A DNA stretch of 64,000 nt, taken from Paraspadella gotoi (lineage: Eukaryota > Chaetognatha). A program made the translations under genes and the position numbers. Of the stretch, positions 1 to 58,430 are shown in pieces. The notes under the pieces were generated by a model, which was not told the origin of the DNA, made no database searches, and saw only the letters and a program-made list of their open reading frames with translations. Each line of letters starts with the position of its first letter. Positions within the stretch are counted from its first letter, which is position 1. The DNA is taken from the NCBI GenBank assembly GCA_051294375.1, contig CM119263.1, positions 703,756-767,755 of the forward strand, written 5' to 3'.

Positions 1-387
1 AGGAGGAGGAAGAGGAGGGGTGGAAGGGCGGAGATGAAAGATGTGAACCCAAAATCGATGAAAAAACTCACAAATATTTAGATCACTGATGTGAGGATTT
101 TTTCATCACCTAATTTAAATTAACTTTTAACCCAGAATTAATTAATTAACTTTTAACAAGAAAAGGTTCGATTTAAAGTATTTAAGTATTTATTTTTTTA
201 CCATTTAACTATTTGTCTTCATTGTCAATAATTAACTCCGCGCCCTCTGTTGTGAATGTTGCAAATCTAACGGCAAGATAACTTATTGATTAAATGAATG
301 AAAAAAATTTTATATTGGTTGTACCAATTTAATAATGGAAGGAAAGATACCAAACTTGAAAGTAAAAAAAAACCGGGAGAATTCTAG

Positions 388-880
388 ATGAGCGATCGAG
401 CGAGAGGGAATTGCTTACGACGTTGGAGAAATAGAGGAAAGGAGGGGAAAAAAAAAGAAAAAAAAAGGAAAATGGAGGAAAAAGGAAAAGAAAAAAAGGA
501 AAATGAAGGAAAAAAGGAAAGGAAAAAAGAAAAAAAGGAAAAAAGGAAAAAGGAAAGAAAAATAAGGACGAAAAAGGAAATGAAAAAAAGAAAAAAGGAA
601 AATGGAGGAAAAAAGAAAAAAAGAGGAAAAAAGGGAAAAAAGGAAAGAAAAAAAGAGAGGAAAAGAGGAAAAAAGGAAGGAAAAATAGAAAAAAGGAAAA
701 GAGAGGAAAAAGGAAAAGAAAAAAGGAAAAGAGAGGAAAAAAGAAGGCCATGGAGGAAATGGAAGGCCGTGTCACAAAAGCCGGAATCCGCGGGGAAAAG
801 AAAAGGTTGAAAATAATGAAGAGAAGAAAGGAGATGTTAAGGAAAAAGGAAAAGTGAAAGGTGAAAGGAAAAGGTTAAAA
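388..880. repeat. purine-rich AGGAAAA tract
   Basis: Nearly pure A/G on the plus strand; the apparent Lys/Arg ORF is low-complexity. Similar GGA-rich tract at 1,440-1,800. Confidence 0.9.
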
Positions 881-896
881 AGGTTAAGAGAAAAGA

Positions 897-1156
897 AATG
901 TGTTGCGCTGCGGTAACTTTCTTAGCCCCTGCATTGGAATTACGTCTTTTATTCTTTATAGTTTTAGAATTTCCTGAAGGCGGCGCTAGCAGTCGTTTAG
1001 ATTTGAAGTTTTTTCCTGTTTTAACAAATTAGCAACTAACTATTGGCGAGTTATGAGCATCTTTAAAGTAAATGGCACCGACGGACAGACAAACCAACTG
1101 ACCGACCGACTGACAGACCGACTAAAAAGCTGCTTTGCGAGTACTCGCGGCGCAAC
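897..1156. repeat. dispersed repeat family A, copy 1
   Basis: Shares AATGTGTTGCGC, GGCGGCGCTAGCAGTC and a (GACC/GACA) core with 3,099-3,440 and, more weakly, 8,294-8,690. No coding capacity seen. Confidence 0.75.
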
Positions 1157-1254
1157 AGGATAGAAAAAAAAAAGGAAAAATGTTTAATGAATAAAAGATA
1201 TATATAATAGAGATTAATAGAGATGATAAGAGAATAAGATAAATGTAAGTTATT

Positions 1255-1361
1255 CACGTGGTCATAAGTTTGAAACTTTGAAGTTAGACTGTTGACTCAA
1301 TCACATGACCAAGGTCGAGTGATCACGTGACTCGAAATGAGACTTGTGAGTCAATCACGTG
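1255..1361. promoter_or_regulatory. cluster of CACGTG E-boxes
   Basis: CACGTG at 1,255, 1,324 and 1,356 plus CACATG at 1,302, each in a TCACGTGAC-like context. No gene is attached, so it may be repeat structure. Confidence 0.35.
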
Positions 1362-1439
1362 ACCTCGAGTTGGTTACACCAGCGCCATTTAGAAATTCAT
1401 CGCCTTCAGAAAAAAAAGAGCAGATTGAGTCGATAAAAA

Positions 1440-1800
1440 AGAGGAGGAGAAGATGAAGAGGAGAAGGAAGAGGAGAAGAAATAGGAGGAAGAAGAGGAGG
1501 AAAAAAAAGAAGGAGATGAGGAAGAGCAGAAGGATTAGGAGGAAGAGAAGAAGGAAGAGAAAGAGGAAGAGGAAGAGGAATAAGAGGAGGAAGCGGAAAA
1601 GGAATAGGAGGAGGAAGAGGAGGAGGAAAAGAGAAAAAAAAGGAAGAGGAGAAAATTTAAGAGCAGAGAGAGGAAGAGGAGGATGCAGGGGAGAAGGAAT
1701 AGGAGGAAGAAGAGAAAAAGAAGGGGAGAAGAAAGAAAAGGAGGAAGAGATGGAGGAGGAGGAAGAAAATGAGAAAGAGGAGGAAGAAGGAGGAACGGGA
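1440..1800. repeat. GGA/AGG-rich purine tract
   Basis: Imperfect trinucleotide repeat; low-complexity frames on both strands. Confidence 0.9.
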
Positions 1801-1935
1801 TGAAAAAAAACGAAGTCTTACTGGAAAAGAAAAAAAAGTGAGACAAGTGACGAGGGACGAGTGAACCAGACAGCGCTGGTGAAAATGATGGGAAAAATAC
1901 CAAAAGATATCTCTCTGTCTTTATCTTTCTCTCTG

Positions 1936-1939
<4 letters not shown>

Positions 1940-1994
<55 letters not shown>

Positions 1995-2140
1995 ACTCTC
2001 TCTTCCCTCTCTCTCTCTCATCTCTCGATCCCCCAGAGCTCATCTCTCTCTCTCTCTCTTGGAACCCTTCTCTGAGTCCCTGTCCTCTCTTTTTCTCTCA
2101 CTATCTCTCCATCTCTCTCTATCTCTATCTCTCCCTGTAT
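1940..2140. repeat. (CT)n-rich microsatellite
   Basis: Interrupted CT/CTAT tract. Many more (CT)n or (GA)n blocks occur, e.g. 4,013-4,091, 7,150-7,320, 9,984-10,078, 10,879-10,924, 21,127-21,213, 27,000-27,070, 27,165-27,315, 30,909-31,009, 46,010-46,072 and 57,050-57,250. Confidence 0.95.
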
Positions 2141-2511
2141 TTGACGGATCGAAAAACATTTCCGTCCAATCGATTCTTTACATCAAGAACGACGAGGACG
2201 ACACATAACGTTGACAATTATGAAGACGACGATCCCGAGGAAAAGTTTTAAATTATTATGTCAGATAAGAAAAAGTACGAAGATCAGAATATTAATGACC
2301 ATTGAGAAAACAGAAAGAGAACAAGTTTGAGCAAACAACGTCGAATCTCCCTACGATAATTAAGCGGTAATAAGCTAATCCAATGATATATCTGACTTTC
2401 AATTTGTGATCTTAACAGATCATTACAAATCCTAACATAACAAATCTTTATAAATCTATGAAAAAATTCTATAAATCAATTGATATTTCTATCATTATCA
2501 CTAGCTGCTCA

Positions 2512-2725
2512 TAATTTGGTTAACAGGCATAATTTGGTCTACAGGCATAATTTGGTCAACAGGCATATTTTGTACAACTGGCATAATTTGGTCAACTGGC
2601 ATAATTTGGTCAACTTGCTTAATTTGGTCAACTAACATAATTTGGTCAACTGTCATATTTTGGTCAACTGCCATAATTTTATCAACTGGAATAATTTGGT
2701 CTACTTGCAAAATTTGGTCACTTTG
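2512..2725. repeat. 18-bp minisatellite (CAACTGGCATAATTTGGT)
   Basis: About twelve units. Because 18 is a multiple of 3 it makes an artificial ORF (VDQIMP repeats). Confidence 0.93.
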
Positions 2726-2753
2726 GCATCTGCTCTTAAACAGATCCGACTCA

Positions 2754-2754
<1 letters not shown>

Positions 2755-2837
<83 letters not shown>

Positions 2838-2838
2838 A
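2755..2838. repeat. (GAAA)n microsatellite
   Basis: About 21 uninterrupted units. Confidence 0.97.
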
Positions 2839-3098
2839 GGTAGAAAGGAAGAAATATTAAGATTTCATCGTCTGAAAAGTCATTCGTATCGATTTTTAAC
2901 GAAGGATAAAAAATAATGACGAAGATGTTGACAATAATAATAATAATAAAAAAAAAGATGTTACTTGTTTTATATTTTTATTGTCATCATTGTATTTTAT
3001 TCAAAATTGAATTTTAATACAATACGAGGCTTTTAATAAATAAATATGAAAGATTGAAACATTGACGATGACAAATTTAAAACAAGAACCGTAATTCA

Positions 3099-3440
3099 AA
3101 TGTGTTGCGCCGCAGTGACTGCCTTATCACGTATATTTCTCGTGACATTTCATGACATTACATAACATGACATGACTGAATGACTACAATAACTTTCTTA
3201 GCCCGTGTATTTATGACAAGCACTGCATCGGAATTTTGTCTTTTTGTATTTTATCTTTTTGAAGGCGGCGCTAGCAGTCCCTTATATTTGAAGTTTTCCC
3301 TTGTCTTAACAAATGAGCAACCAACTATATGCAAGTTATGAGCATTTTTAACGTAAGTGGGACCGACCGATGGACAGACATACCGACCGACAGACCGACG
3401 AACCGACAGACGGACCGAAAAGTGACTTATAGAGTTGCAA
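3099..3440. repeat. dispersed repeat family A, copy 2
   Basis: Fullest copy: TGTTGCGCCGCAGTGACT, GGCGGCGCTAGCAGTC, GTTATGAGCATTTTTAACG, then the GACC/GACA tract. Confidence 0.75.
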
Positions 3441-3667
3441 CTAAGACTTAGCTGCAATAGTAAGATAATTTTAGGTTCGTTGGGTTTGTGTAGAGTTGGG
3501 TGGGACTGGATTTGGTTGGCGAGGCTGGTCTGGTGTAGTTCAGGCTTGGGAGAGTAGATCATAGTGTACGGTAAAGTGGGTCTGACTCTGAGTAGATTTT
3601 TGGTGAAAAAAAGGGACGAATGAGATCGAAGAATCGATTTCGAGAAAAGAGACAGTTTGACGCGACC

Positions 3668-3668
<1 letters not shown>

Positions 3669-3726
<58 letters not shown>
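3669..3726. repeat. (GAC)n microsatellite
   Basis: About 19 units. Confidence 0.96.
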
Positions 3727-4010
3727 ACTAATGACGCGTCAAATGTCAACCGAATTTTGTGCAAAAGGAACAAAGCGACGGAGAAGGGAGAAGAAATAAA
3801 AAATAGGATGAATGTAATATTAATAGTCAACTTATATCATAATATTAATTTCTATTTTTCTAGGAACATTTAAGTCGAATAAAATAAATTCGTACAAAAC
3901 TAAAACATGAAATGATTTAATTTTATTAATAATTTTTTGAAAATTAAAAAGAGATGATTTAAAAATAATTAAATACTAAATAATATTAAACAATTGAATC
4001 ATTGCAATGC

Positions 4011-4094
<84 letters not shown>

Positions 4095-4211
4095 TTCTGT
4101 TTCCCCACTTTTTCCCTAAGAACGAATACGAGACGCCCCACGTGTCGCTTTGGCGAAGATAAGCCGCCGACTGTCGCTTCACAATCGTGAAACTTCATTC
4201 CACTTATTCAA

Positions 4212-4242
<31 letters not shown>

Positions 4243-4626
4243 TCTTCTTTTTCTTTCAATGGCTTAATGGTTTAAAAGTCTAAACTACCTTTATTTAGAT
4301 TTTAAAGTTGAAATTATTATGTTGTTAAACAAACGACGCTTTCAGTGTCCAGATCTAGAAAGTTAGTTTAATAATTTTTCGTTTGATTGTAGACATTAAA
4401 AACAACTTTTTCCTAGTCGTAAAAAGACAATTTTACATACATACCAGTAGCAAATATACTTTGGTTTTCTCTAAAGCACCAAATGATCTCCTATGAAAGT
4501 AGACTTTTACAGAGGGCGCGACTGGGCGCGGTCCTAACGACTTCTTTTTCCTTTGTTCCTCTCGACGAAAACGACGAAGGGGTTAAGCGATGCGGGCGTC
4601 AGGACTCGTTCCAAAAAGACCCCACC

Positions 4627-4712
4627 GTTACCCTTTGGGGCGATATGATCACCCTTTAGGACGATATGATTACCCCTTGGGACGTTAACATTACCCCTTT
4701 TGGCGATATTAT
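4627..4712. repeat. minisatellite with GGGCGATATGATTACCCCTT units
   Basis: About four 21-23-bp units. Confidence 0.8.
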
Positions 4713-4749
4713 TATTCCGCTAGTAAAGAACATTGTCTGGGTGAAGAAA

Positions 4750-4860
4750 AACCCTACTCATCGGGTCAGAGGGTCACGGGATCGAACCCACGCCACCGCA
4801 ATTTGTTTCTCCTCGTTCCCCGGTCTCACCAGGGATGTCGCTATCGTCGTTTCACGGCGA
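4750..4860 (-). mobile_element. possible tRNA-like SINE head
   Basis: Minus strand has GGGTTCGATCCC, a strong B-box/T-loop match. The arms do not fold cleanly, so this is a weak call. Confidence 0.3.
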
Positions 4861-5276
4861 GAAAGGTAATTCCATTCACGGGTCACTCCCGACTTTCATG
4901 AGGTGACGAATGTTTTCGAATTATGTGTATGGATGAGTTCAAGGTTCGTTTCTCACAACTGGATCTTTTCTTTTTAAGTGAAAATGTCGCCGAGAGAGAG
5001 CAATTGAAATAATTGGCCTTTATGTGGAAGTGGGGCTTAAACACATATAGGTTAGTTTTTAAAAAGAGTTAGATAATAAATTAAATAAAACTGACTGAGA
5101 ATTTTATCAGTGGACGTAAATTGTATGAACTTCGTAATCGAAATAACATTTTGGATTTTTACTTTATGGAGACGATTTGAAATGAGCAACAACTTTTTTG
5201 TAAAGAATTCAAATTCATATATTTAATATTTTGTTATCTTTCTTTCTTTCTTTCTTTTTTTCTTTTTTTTTCTTTC

Positions 5277-5565
5277 NNNNNNNNNNNNNNNNNNNNNNNN
5301 NNNNNNNNNNNNNNNNNNNNNNNNNNNNNNNNNNNNNNNNNNNNNNNNNNNNNNNNNNNNNNNNNNNNNNNNNNNNNNNNNNNNNNNNNNNNNNNNNNNN
5401 NNNNNNNNNNNNNNNNNNNNNNNNNNNNNNNNNNNNNNNNNNNNNNNNNNNNNNNNNNNNNNNNNNNNNNNNNNNNNNNNNNNNNNNNNNNNNNNNNNNN
5501 NNNNNNNNNNNNNNNNNNNNNNNNNNNNNNNNNNNNNNNNNNNNNNNNNNNNNNNNNNNNNNNNN
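5277..5565. other. assembly gap (289 N)
   Basis: Run of N preceded by a CTTT/T-rich microsatellite. Confidence 0.99.
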
Positions 5566-7163
5566 AAGAATGAAAATCGCCTCTCTATATAAAAGTATTA
5601 GTCTCTTTTTTTTTCGCGGTTCTTCTTATGTGAGATGATCGATTTCGGGCGACGATGTCGGCGAAGGACGGGGAAGGGATTCTGGATTCGGGGGGCGGGG
5701 AGGAAATACGAATCCAGGGGAAAGGGGTTGGGCCAAAAGTAGTTTGGAATATGGATATGTATATACACTGTAGTCTGTATATATAGATTATATATATTAT
5801 ATATTATACAGTATGATTTTTCTCAATTGTAACATTTCCTGTCGCGATATCTGAGAGTCCCTTCGTCCTAGATACTTAAATTATGGTGCATTTTATTGTT
5901 CGCTGTCTGGCATTTTTACATTTTTACATAATTCGAATAAGTCTTTAGTATTAACTTCTAGGCCCCAATGAACTCATCATATTTGTCGATCAACTTTTGA
6001 TTTTTTTACCTTTTATTGTTTCACGTAGTCACAACTCACAACCAATCGAAACTTAGTTATATTTAAAAGGTATGCAAAATATAGCATTTTGCCTACTCTT
6101 CAATGTGGTATAGATTTCATATTCGTTTAACTATAATGATATAATTTTTTTATAAAACACCATCTGATTTTATAATTTTTTTTATTTAAAAAATTCATAG
6201 TTAATATAAAATTCAAAGAATTTTATTTAATGGGTAACATAAAATATTCTAATTTTTATTCTTTAAAACTTGGTACAGCTTTTGTTTTCGTGCATTGAAC
6301 AATAACTAATGCTTAACAACTTTTTAATACCTTTGATTTACATTTTTTAGCTCTCAGTGGTATTTTGATATTTGAATTAACTTAAATTTTATTTCATTTT
6401 GAAGATAAGAAAAAAATTTTTACTTTTACTTTAATTTTAAGTATTTTTAATCATCAGATAAAATTTGAAAATTGTATTGATGAAGTTAATGAAGTTTCAA
6501 ATTTTACAAAATAGACAGTTACTAAATAAAGAAGACTCATTACAAATATGTTGTATTATATATCATATAAAATGCCAAACCGAGACTTTCAAAACCGACT
6601 ATCATTGATTTTTCAATTAAATTTTACGGTTGCATAGATATAGTGCAAAGTTTTGTTATAGTGGTTAGGAAAAAGACGTTTAGCAGGAAAAATAGTCTAG
6701 AAAGTTTAGCAGGGAAGGGGAAGCAAACTTTTGGCAGGGAGAAGGGAAGTGTAATTTAAAAAAGAAAAGGGAAGCAGAATTTTAAAAGGGAAAAAGGAAG
6801 CTGACTTTTGGCAGGAAGAAGGGAAACGGAAACATTAAAGGGAGAAAGCGAAAAGCGAGAAGAAAAAGATGAGGAAATTGACTTGGACATGACATTTCAG
6901 CGCCATGCAATGGGAAGTGTACTATTCTAGCAAAAGCGACTTACCATAAGGAAGAAACTCTTAAGTAGCGAGGCTGCTCCAGAAAAAGTCAGAGGAGCAA
7001 TGAAGAGCAGCTCCTTCGATCCACCCACTTCGCTCCAGAGGCGAACCCAAAGCGTGGAAGCGAAAAAACGATTTCGGGCTCCAGTTTCGAAGCGGGGGCG
7101 AAAAATAGGAGGAAATGAGTTTAGAGAGGGGAGAAGAGAGTGAGTGAAGAAGAGAGAGAGAGA

Positions 7164-7201
<38 letters not shown>

Positions 7202-7260
7202 GGAGAGAGGGAGAGACAGGAAAGAGAGAAGAGGGAAAGGAGAGAGAGAGAGAGAAGAGA

Positions 7261-7293
<33 letters not shown>

Positions 7294-7544
7294 GAGAAGA
7301 GAGAGGAGAGAGAGAAAAGGAGAGAGCGGGGGCGAGAACCAGTTTCGTGAAGGGAAATTGTGGGGTCGAGTGAGGAGGGAGTGAGAAGGAGGGGAGAGGG
7401 GGGCGTATATAAAGGGGGTGGGAAGGGGGGATAGGAGGGGGGTAGGAAGGGGGGGAGAGTGAAAAGGTCTGGGTAAGATGAGTGGAGATGAAAAGAGAGA
7501 AGGTCACGTGGATCCAATGTTTTGATGTTCGCATATTTTCGTTT

Positions 7545-7670
7545 TTCTGGATGGATGATTGGATGATCTTATGATTAGTTGGGTGATTGGATGGTTTGAT
7601 GATTGGTTTGATGAGCGGATTACTGATTGGACGATTAGATGATTGGATGATTGGATGAATGGATGATTAA
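7545..7670. repeat. GATGATTGGATGATT minisatellite
   Basis: Irregular 8- to 16-bp units. Confidence 0.85.
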
Positions 7671-7927
7671 AGAATAAAGAGGGGAGAGCATAACGTTCTA
7701 CAAATGAAGATGAAGATGGAATTTAAATGGACAGAGATCAGAGAATGGATGACGAAAGTCGAGAATTATTAAAAAGAGTAAAAGTTAAAGTGAATTTAGA
7801 AAAAACCAGAAAAAAAAAAACAATAGAAACAAAGTAAAAAGGAGAAAAAGGAGAAAAAAGAAGGAAGGGCAGAGAGAGAAAAATGGAAGATGATAGAAAT
7901 GGCTGATTTTAGATACATTTTTGATGC

Positions 7928-7963
<36 letters not shown>

Positions 7964-8100
7964 GTCGGTTTTATCTGCATTTGACAAAAACAAAACGAAA
8001 AAACAAAAAAAATCTCGGAATTTTGATTCGTTTCATCGACGTCGCGGAAAAACCCTCGGAGTTGAAATTGGAGGAAAAAGAGGAAAGGAGGAAAGAAAAA

Positions 8101-8213
8101 AGGTGGAAAAAGAGGAATGGAAGAAAAAAGAAAAGAAAAAAGGAGGAAAAAGAGGAATGGAAGAAAAAAGAAAAGAAAAAAGGAGGAAAAAGAGGAATGG
8201 AAGAAAAAAGAAA
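8101..8213. repeat. 40-bp purine tandem repeat, three units
   Basis: AGAGGAATGGAAGAAAAAAG at 8,111, 8,151 and 8,191. Confidence 0.92.
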
Positions 8214-8293
8214 ATCCGTACTTTGGGTTTAGAAACTCATTCAAAGTTCAAGTTTCAGGGAAAAATAGGAAAAAACAAGAAGGGTTATTCCAA

Positions 8294-8690
8294 TGTGTTG
8301 CGGCCCTATGACTTTCTTTCATGTATATTTTAAGGCGATCATTCAACACCGCACTGCATCCAAATATAGTCTTTTATTCTTTTTATGATTTTTTAAAAAA
8401 TAAAAACTTGAAGCAGGCAATTAGATTTGAGGTTTTTTCCGTATAACTATTAGTAAAAAAAAAAAGTGCCACAGAATTCCATTTGTAATAATAATAATTT
8501 GCAATTAGGATTAATATGCTCGTTAAAGGTTTTATCGTACCTCAATTTCGTAATATATATGAACTAAATTCTTAAAATAGTTCCCAAGTGATAAGCAGTG
8601 GGCAAACCAATGGACATAATGACTGATCGACCGACCGACCAACCGACACCCAAGTGTCTTATAGAGTCGCTGCGCGAGTATTCTAAAAGA
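8294..8690. repeat. dispersed repeat family A, copy 3 (diverged)
   Basis: Same order of landmarks, ending in GACCGACCGACCAACCGAC and TTATAGAGTCGC. Confidence 0.65.
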
Positions 8691-9262
8691 TAGAAGGAAA
8701 GCTTCTTGAGATGGAAAGAAGGACAGTAAGAATGATAGAAAGAAAGCGGGAGACGTGAAGGTTTGGGTGAGTGGTGAGGCAAAGTCTTTCACGGTCTAAT
8801 CCCTCACAGGCGCCCAACGGATATTTTCTTCAGTCGTTTAAACCAATTTTTTTCTACTTTTTTAAAACTTTACTTTTTGAAAAATTACGGGGTTTTTTTT
8901 TTGAATTCGTTATAAAACGAAATCGCAGGACTTAAATAAAAATATAAAGTTGACATTTTTTATTCATAATAGAATCAACCAATCAATCAATCAAACATCC
9001 ATTCATACATACATTCAGTCAGACAGTCAGTCATTTAATCAATCAAACTTGAATTGATAGAAACGAATGTAATTAAACAAATGAAATCGTTTTCCCTAAA
9101 AGAATCGATGGCGGAATGAATGAAAAAAGAAAGACAAAAGAAAGGAGGTAAAAGAAGGAAGGAGAAAAGTAAAAGAAAATAAAAAAGGAGGAAAGAGAAA
9201 AGTAAAAGAAAAGAAAATAGGAGGAAAGAAGAAAGGAAAGAAACAATGGAGGCGACGACTAA

Positions 9263-9295
<33 letters not shown>

Positions 9296-9415
9296 ATTTA
9301 AGAAGAACTCTCAAGTTCAAATCGATGATCCGCAGTGACTTTCTTTTCTTTTAACGTAGTCTTAGTTCAATGATTTTTTATCTTTTTTGCGTTAAAATGT
9401 TTATTCTTTTATTTC

Positions 9416-9552
9416 GGGGCCGCCCCGCGGAGCCACCCCTCGAGGGCCGCCCCGTTGAGCCACCCCTCGGGGCCGCCCATCCGAGCCACCCCTCGGGGCC
9501 GCCCCTCGGGGGCCGCCCCGTGGAGCCACCCCTCGCACCGCCCCCGGGGAAG
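9416..9552. repeat. GC-rich minisatellite (GGGGCCGCCCC...GAGCCACCCCTC)
   Basis: About five 13-27-bp units in an AT-rich setting; open in one frame (RPVEPPLG-like), but flanked by no splice sites I trust. Confidence 0.85.
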
Positions 9553-10761
9553 ACCTTTCTGATTTGATATGATCATGTAACTACAGTACTAAAGTATAAA
9601 AATTAAACATGCAAAACCTGCATCTTTTGGTTTTTCACTCATCGAAAAAATAACAGTGAATTAAAATAAACATGAGCACAAGAAAGAGATAATTTATAAT
9701 TTAATTTTTACATGATTTGAACTTTAACTTTAAAATGGATGATGAAGATAAGGGGCTTCTCTCTCTCTCTCTCTCTCTCTCGCCTTTCTCCGTCTCTTTC
9801 TCTTCTCTCTCTCCCCGCTCTCTCTCCTCCCTCTCTCTCATCTCTCGTCTCTCTCCTTCTCCTCCATTTCTATTTTTTCTCGCAGAACCATATAGCCCAA
9901 CCATCTATCTACTGGTGTCACAGAATATGAGGTAATTGAACCACTGAAAGGAAGACTTGTCACTTTCTTTTACACAATCGAACTATCTCTCTCTCTCTCT
10001 CTCTCTCTCTTCCTCTCCTCTCTCTCTCTCTCTCTCTCTCTCATCTCTTCTCTCTCCTTCTCTCTCTCTCTCTCTCCGGAAAGAAAAAAACTACTTCTCC
10101 GAGACTAAACGAAATTCTTTTTCGGTTTTGATTGAATCAAGTTTTTTTTTCTTGATTTTTCTCTGACGAAAATAGGTTCATTTGAGTTTCTCCTGTTGTG
10201 TGATTTTGAAGTGGCTACCAATGAATTCTGTGTTATTCTTGGCTCATTTTATTCCACTTAAATGACATGAGATTTTTAATTCCACTCAAATAAAATTTAA
10301 TGTAAATCCAGTTTAAAATTACCATCGTTCGCTTTTTATAATTCTCTTTTACATTCCCATTTTCATCTGGCACTATTTTTCGAAATCGCCCCATTTCGGT
10401 TTCTAAATCCTAAAACTTTAAATTTAATCTAAGTATTTTAAATTTTAAATAAAACTTAAATGTTTAATCCTAATCCATAACAATAACTCTTAAATATCTA
10501 ACAAAATTCTTAACCTTAATCCTAATTCCTAACTTTAATCTCTAATCTAATCTTAAATACTAGAATCTTTCATAATTTTGATTCTAAAACTGAAATGGGG
10601 CTCATGGAAAATATGGCATCTTCTTCAATTTTCATCTTTAAGCAAATTCAATTATCCCAGTCTTGCAATCACTTCCCTCCGCTTAACTATTATTTTAATT
10701 TTATTTAGTATATATTTAGTTATTTAAATAATTAACCCCTGTCTCTCCCTTGTATCCACAG

Positions 10762-56531
<45,770 letters not shown>

Positions 56532-56933
56532 CGTAGCGTAATGTTGCCAAGTCGCTACGCCAATCTCGGCTAATTTTGCGGCGCCAATCTAATCCCCAGG
56601 TGGCACCGACGAATCCCCGCCCCCAAAATTTATCCTTCATTATAATTTTTTTTTCTGTTCATTGATGTTAATTGTCAAAAGTTAAAAACGTTAAACTATA
56701 AAATTTTCCTATTTTATTTTATTTTTCAACTTCTAAGTTTGTTTTTTTTCGCCCCGAAAACAATTTTCGAATGTAACCCTCATCTAAAGCCTCTCGCGCG
56801 CTCGCTACTCCCAGCCCCCCCCAACTAAAAAAAAACAACTAAGAAACCGAAAGAAAATAAGTCATTAAGTCTCATTCACATTTGTACCCAGTGATGTGAA
56901 GTTATAGCGTTGAATAAGCAAAAGAAAAAGACA

Positions 56934-56939
56934 AATAAA
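56934..56939 (+). terminator. RASGRF: candidate RasGRF polyadenylation signal AATAAA
   Basis: AATAAA about 400 nt after the stop codon. A second AATAAA occurs at 57,696-57,701. Either could serve; transcript data would decide. Confidence 0.4.
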
Positions 56940-57059
56940 CAATTAATTTCGAAAACATTCTTAAACATTCTTAAACATTCTTTAACGCGGTCATCGAATT
57001 ACAGATTCTCTACTTTGGTTACAATTCACTGCAACAAATTTCCACACGTCACTCTCTCT

Positions 57060-57107
<48 letters not shown>

Positions 57108-57188
57108 TCTCTCTTCCCTCCCCTATTTTATTATGTAAACGTTTTTTTAATTTCTCAACGTTTGTCTCTCTCTCTCTCTCTCTCCTCT

Positions 57189-57234
<46 letters not shown>

Positions 57235-58082
57235 CTCTCTCCTCTCTACTCTTGCTCTTTCACTCACTCTCTATCTCGTTACAATTTCTTTGTTCCTCTA
57301 CGTGAAATCGTTAAACGTTAAAATAATCCTCCATTTTCGATTTTCAAAGTGACAAAGAGATTTCCCAGGTTCTGAGCTGAAACCGGGAAGTTTCTTTGTT
57401 TTAATAAGAATTTAAAAAAAGACAAATTAAATGTTTAAAATAAGTTTAAAAAATAAAAATTAAAGTTTTCCCTCGACGACTGATGGACAAGTTTTGTCTC
57501 AGTCGAACTCCCACGATTTCACAACGAGGCTTCGAACGTTGCCATATTTATTTATGTTTTGTACACATGACATTTACTAACAGCCCTTGTACGATTCTAC
57601 CTGAAATATAGTTTCAACGTTGATCTTAGAATTGTTTTTCTTTACGATAATAATTGATGAGATAAGTCATTGAAAGGCATCTTGTTAGCCTATCAAATAA
57701 AACGAATCTTTGGGGACAAGCTCGAAAATGGGAGCAATTTTCTGTTCATGGAATTTCTAAAGAATAGATTAGCCCCTAAAACTTAGTTGATTTATGATAC
57801 TATTTATTCAGACATAAAAAAAAAATACGTACGCATATTTGTGGCTTATCATGGACTGGATTTTACTGGCTTCGTACTGTTAGAAAAGCGTTCCCCATGG
57901 ATAGTCGCTATTAAACCGTGAAAGATATTCTTTGACACGGAAGAGGTGAAACCCCGAAAATACTGCTCCCAGCCAGCCAATAGGAATGGATAAGCAAAAG
58001 CGTGACGTCACCAGTGATATCTTAAATAATGAAGATACAGAATAATCGTTATGAATTAAAGTATAAGCGTTTATTAGCACTA

Positions 58083-58225
58083 TGCAGTCCCTCTTAGTAC
58101 GGGATCCGGGTGAAGCACCATGTTACAGGCGGGTTACCTGGTCTGTCCCGCTGTACTGGTTGGGGACCTCTGGGCTTGATCGCCGGTCCTTCAGTTTGGG
58201 AGGCGAACGACTTGCCTCGGATACA
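58083..58225 (-). mobile_element. diverged SINE relative between RasGRF and EcR
   Basis: Shares TTACAGGCGGGT and TTGGGAGGCGAACGACTTGC with the reverse SINE copy. Confidence 0.6.
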
Positions 58226-58348
58226 AAAGATGGATTTAATTCCGTCATGTCAGTTTCATTTCATTTGCTAAAGTGTCACTTCTTTATTAAATATTAACAA
58301 TTTATTTTCATAATAACATTAAACAATATTGACAGCCGCATATACTGA

Positions 58349-58430
58349 TTAAGCGATTTCCCAGAAATGATGATATGGCGAATACGGTCCTTCCGAGGTG
58401 CCCGTGTATAACATCTTGGAATGCTCCAGA
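58349..58430 (-). CDS. EcR: EcR-like last exon: helix 11-12 and stop
   Basis: Phase 2 to TAA. SLEHSKMLYTGTSEGPYSPY then HHFWEIA. AATAAA signals follow on the minus strand at 58,301-58,306 and 58,283-58,288. Confidence 0.85.

Larger units (their letters stand above)
1..10761. other. no secure gene
   Basis: Outside the listed repeats this is AT-rich DNA without a convincing exon. The PH1, IQ and DH exons expected for RasGRF were not recognised. A weak open stretch around 6,951-7,120 (KKLLSSEAAPEKV) has poor splice sites and is not called. Confidence 0.6.
56532..58348. other. RasGRF 3' UTR and intergenic space
   Basis: Convergent 3' ends of RasGRF (+) and the EcR-like gene (-). Contains CT tracts at 57,050-57,250 and a SINE remnant; no coding exon. 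Confidence 0.7.

Noticed and set aside
388-810. 140-codon Lys/Arg/Glu-rich ORF and its Phe-rich antisense
   Set aside because: Pure purine low-complexity repeat; no domain and no splice context.
2501-2710. 69-codon ORF with VDQIMP repeats
   Set aside because: Created by an 18-bp minisatellite.
4750-4860. Functional tRNA gene
   Set aside because: Only a B-box/T-loop match; arms do not fold to a tRNA.
6927-7534. Overlapping 137-196-codon minus ORFs and plus Arg/Glu ORFs
   Set aside because: Frames produced by GA/CT microsatellite. The better-composed part (6,951-7,120) could be an exon but lacks convincing splice sites.
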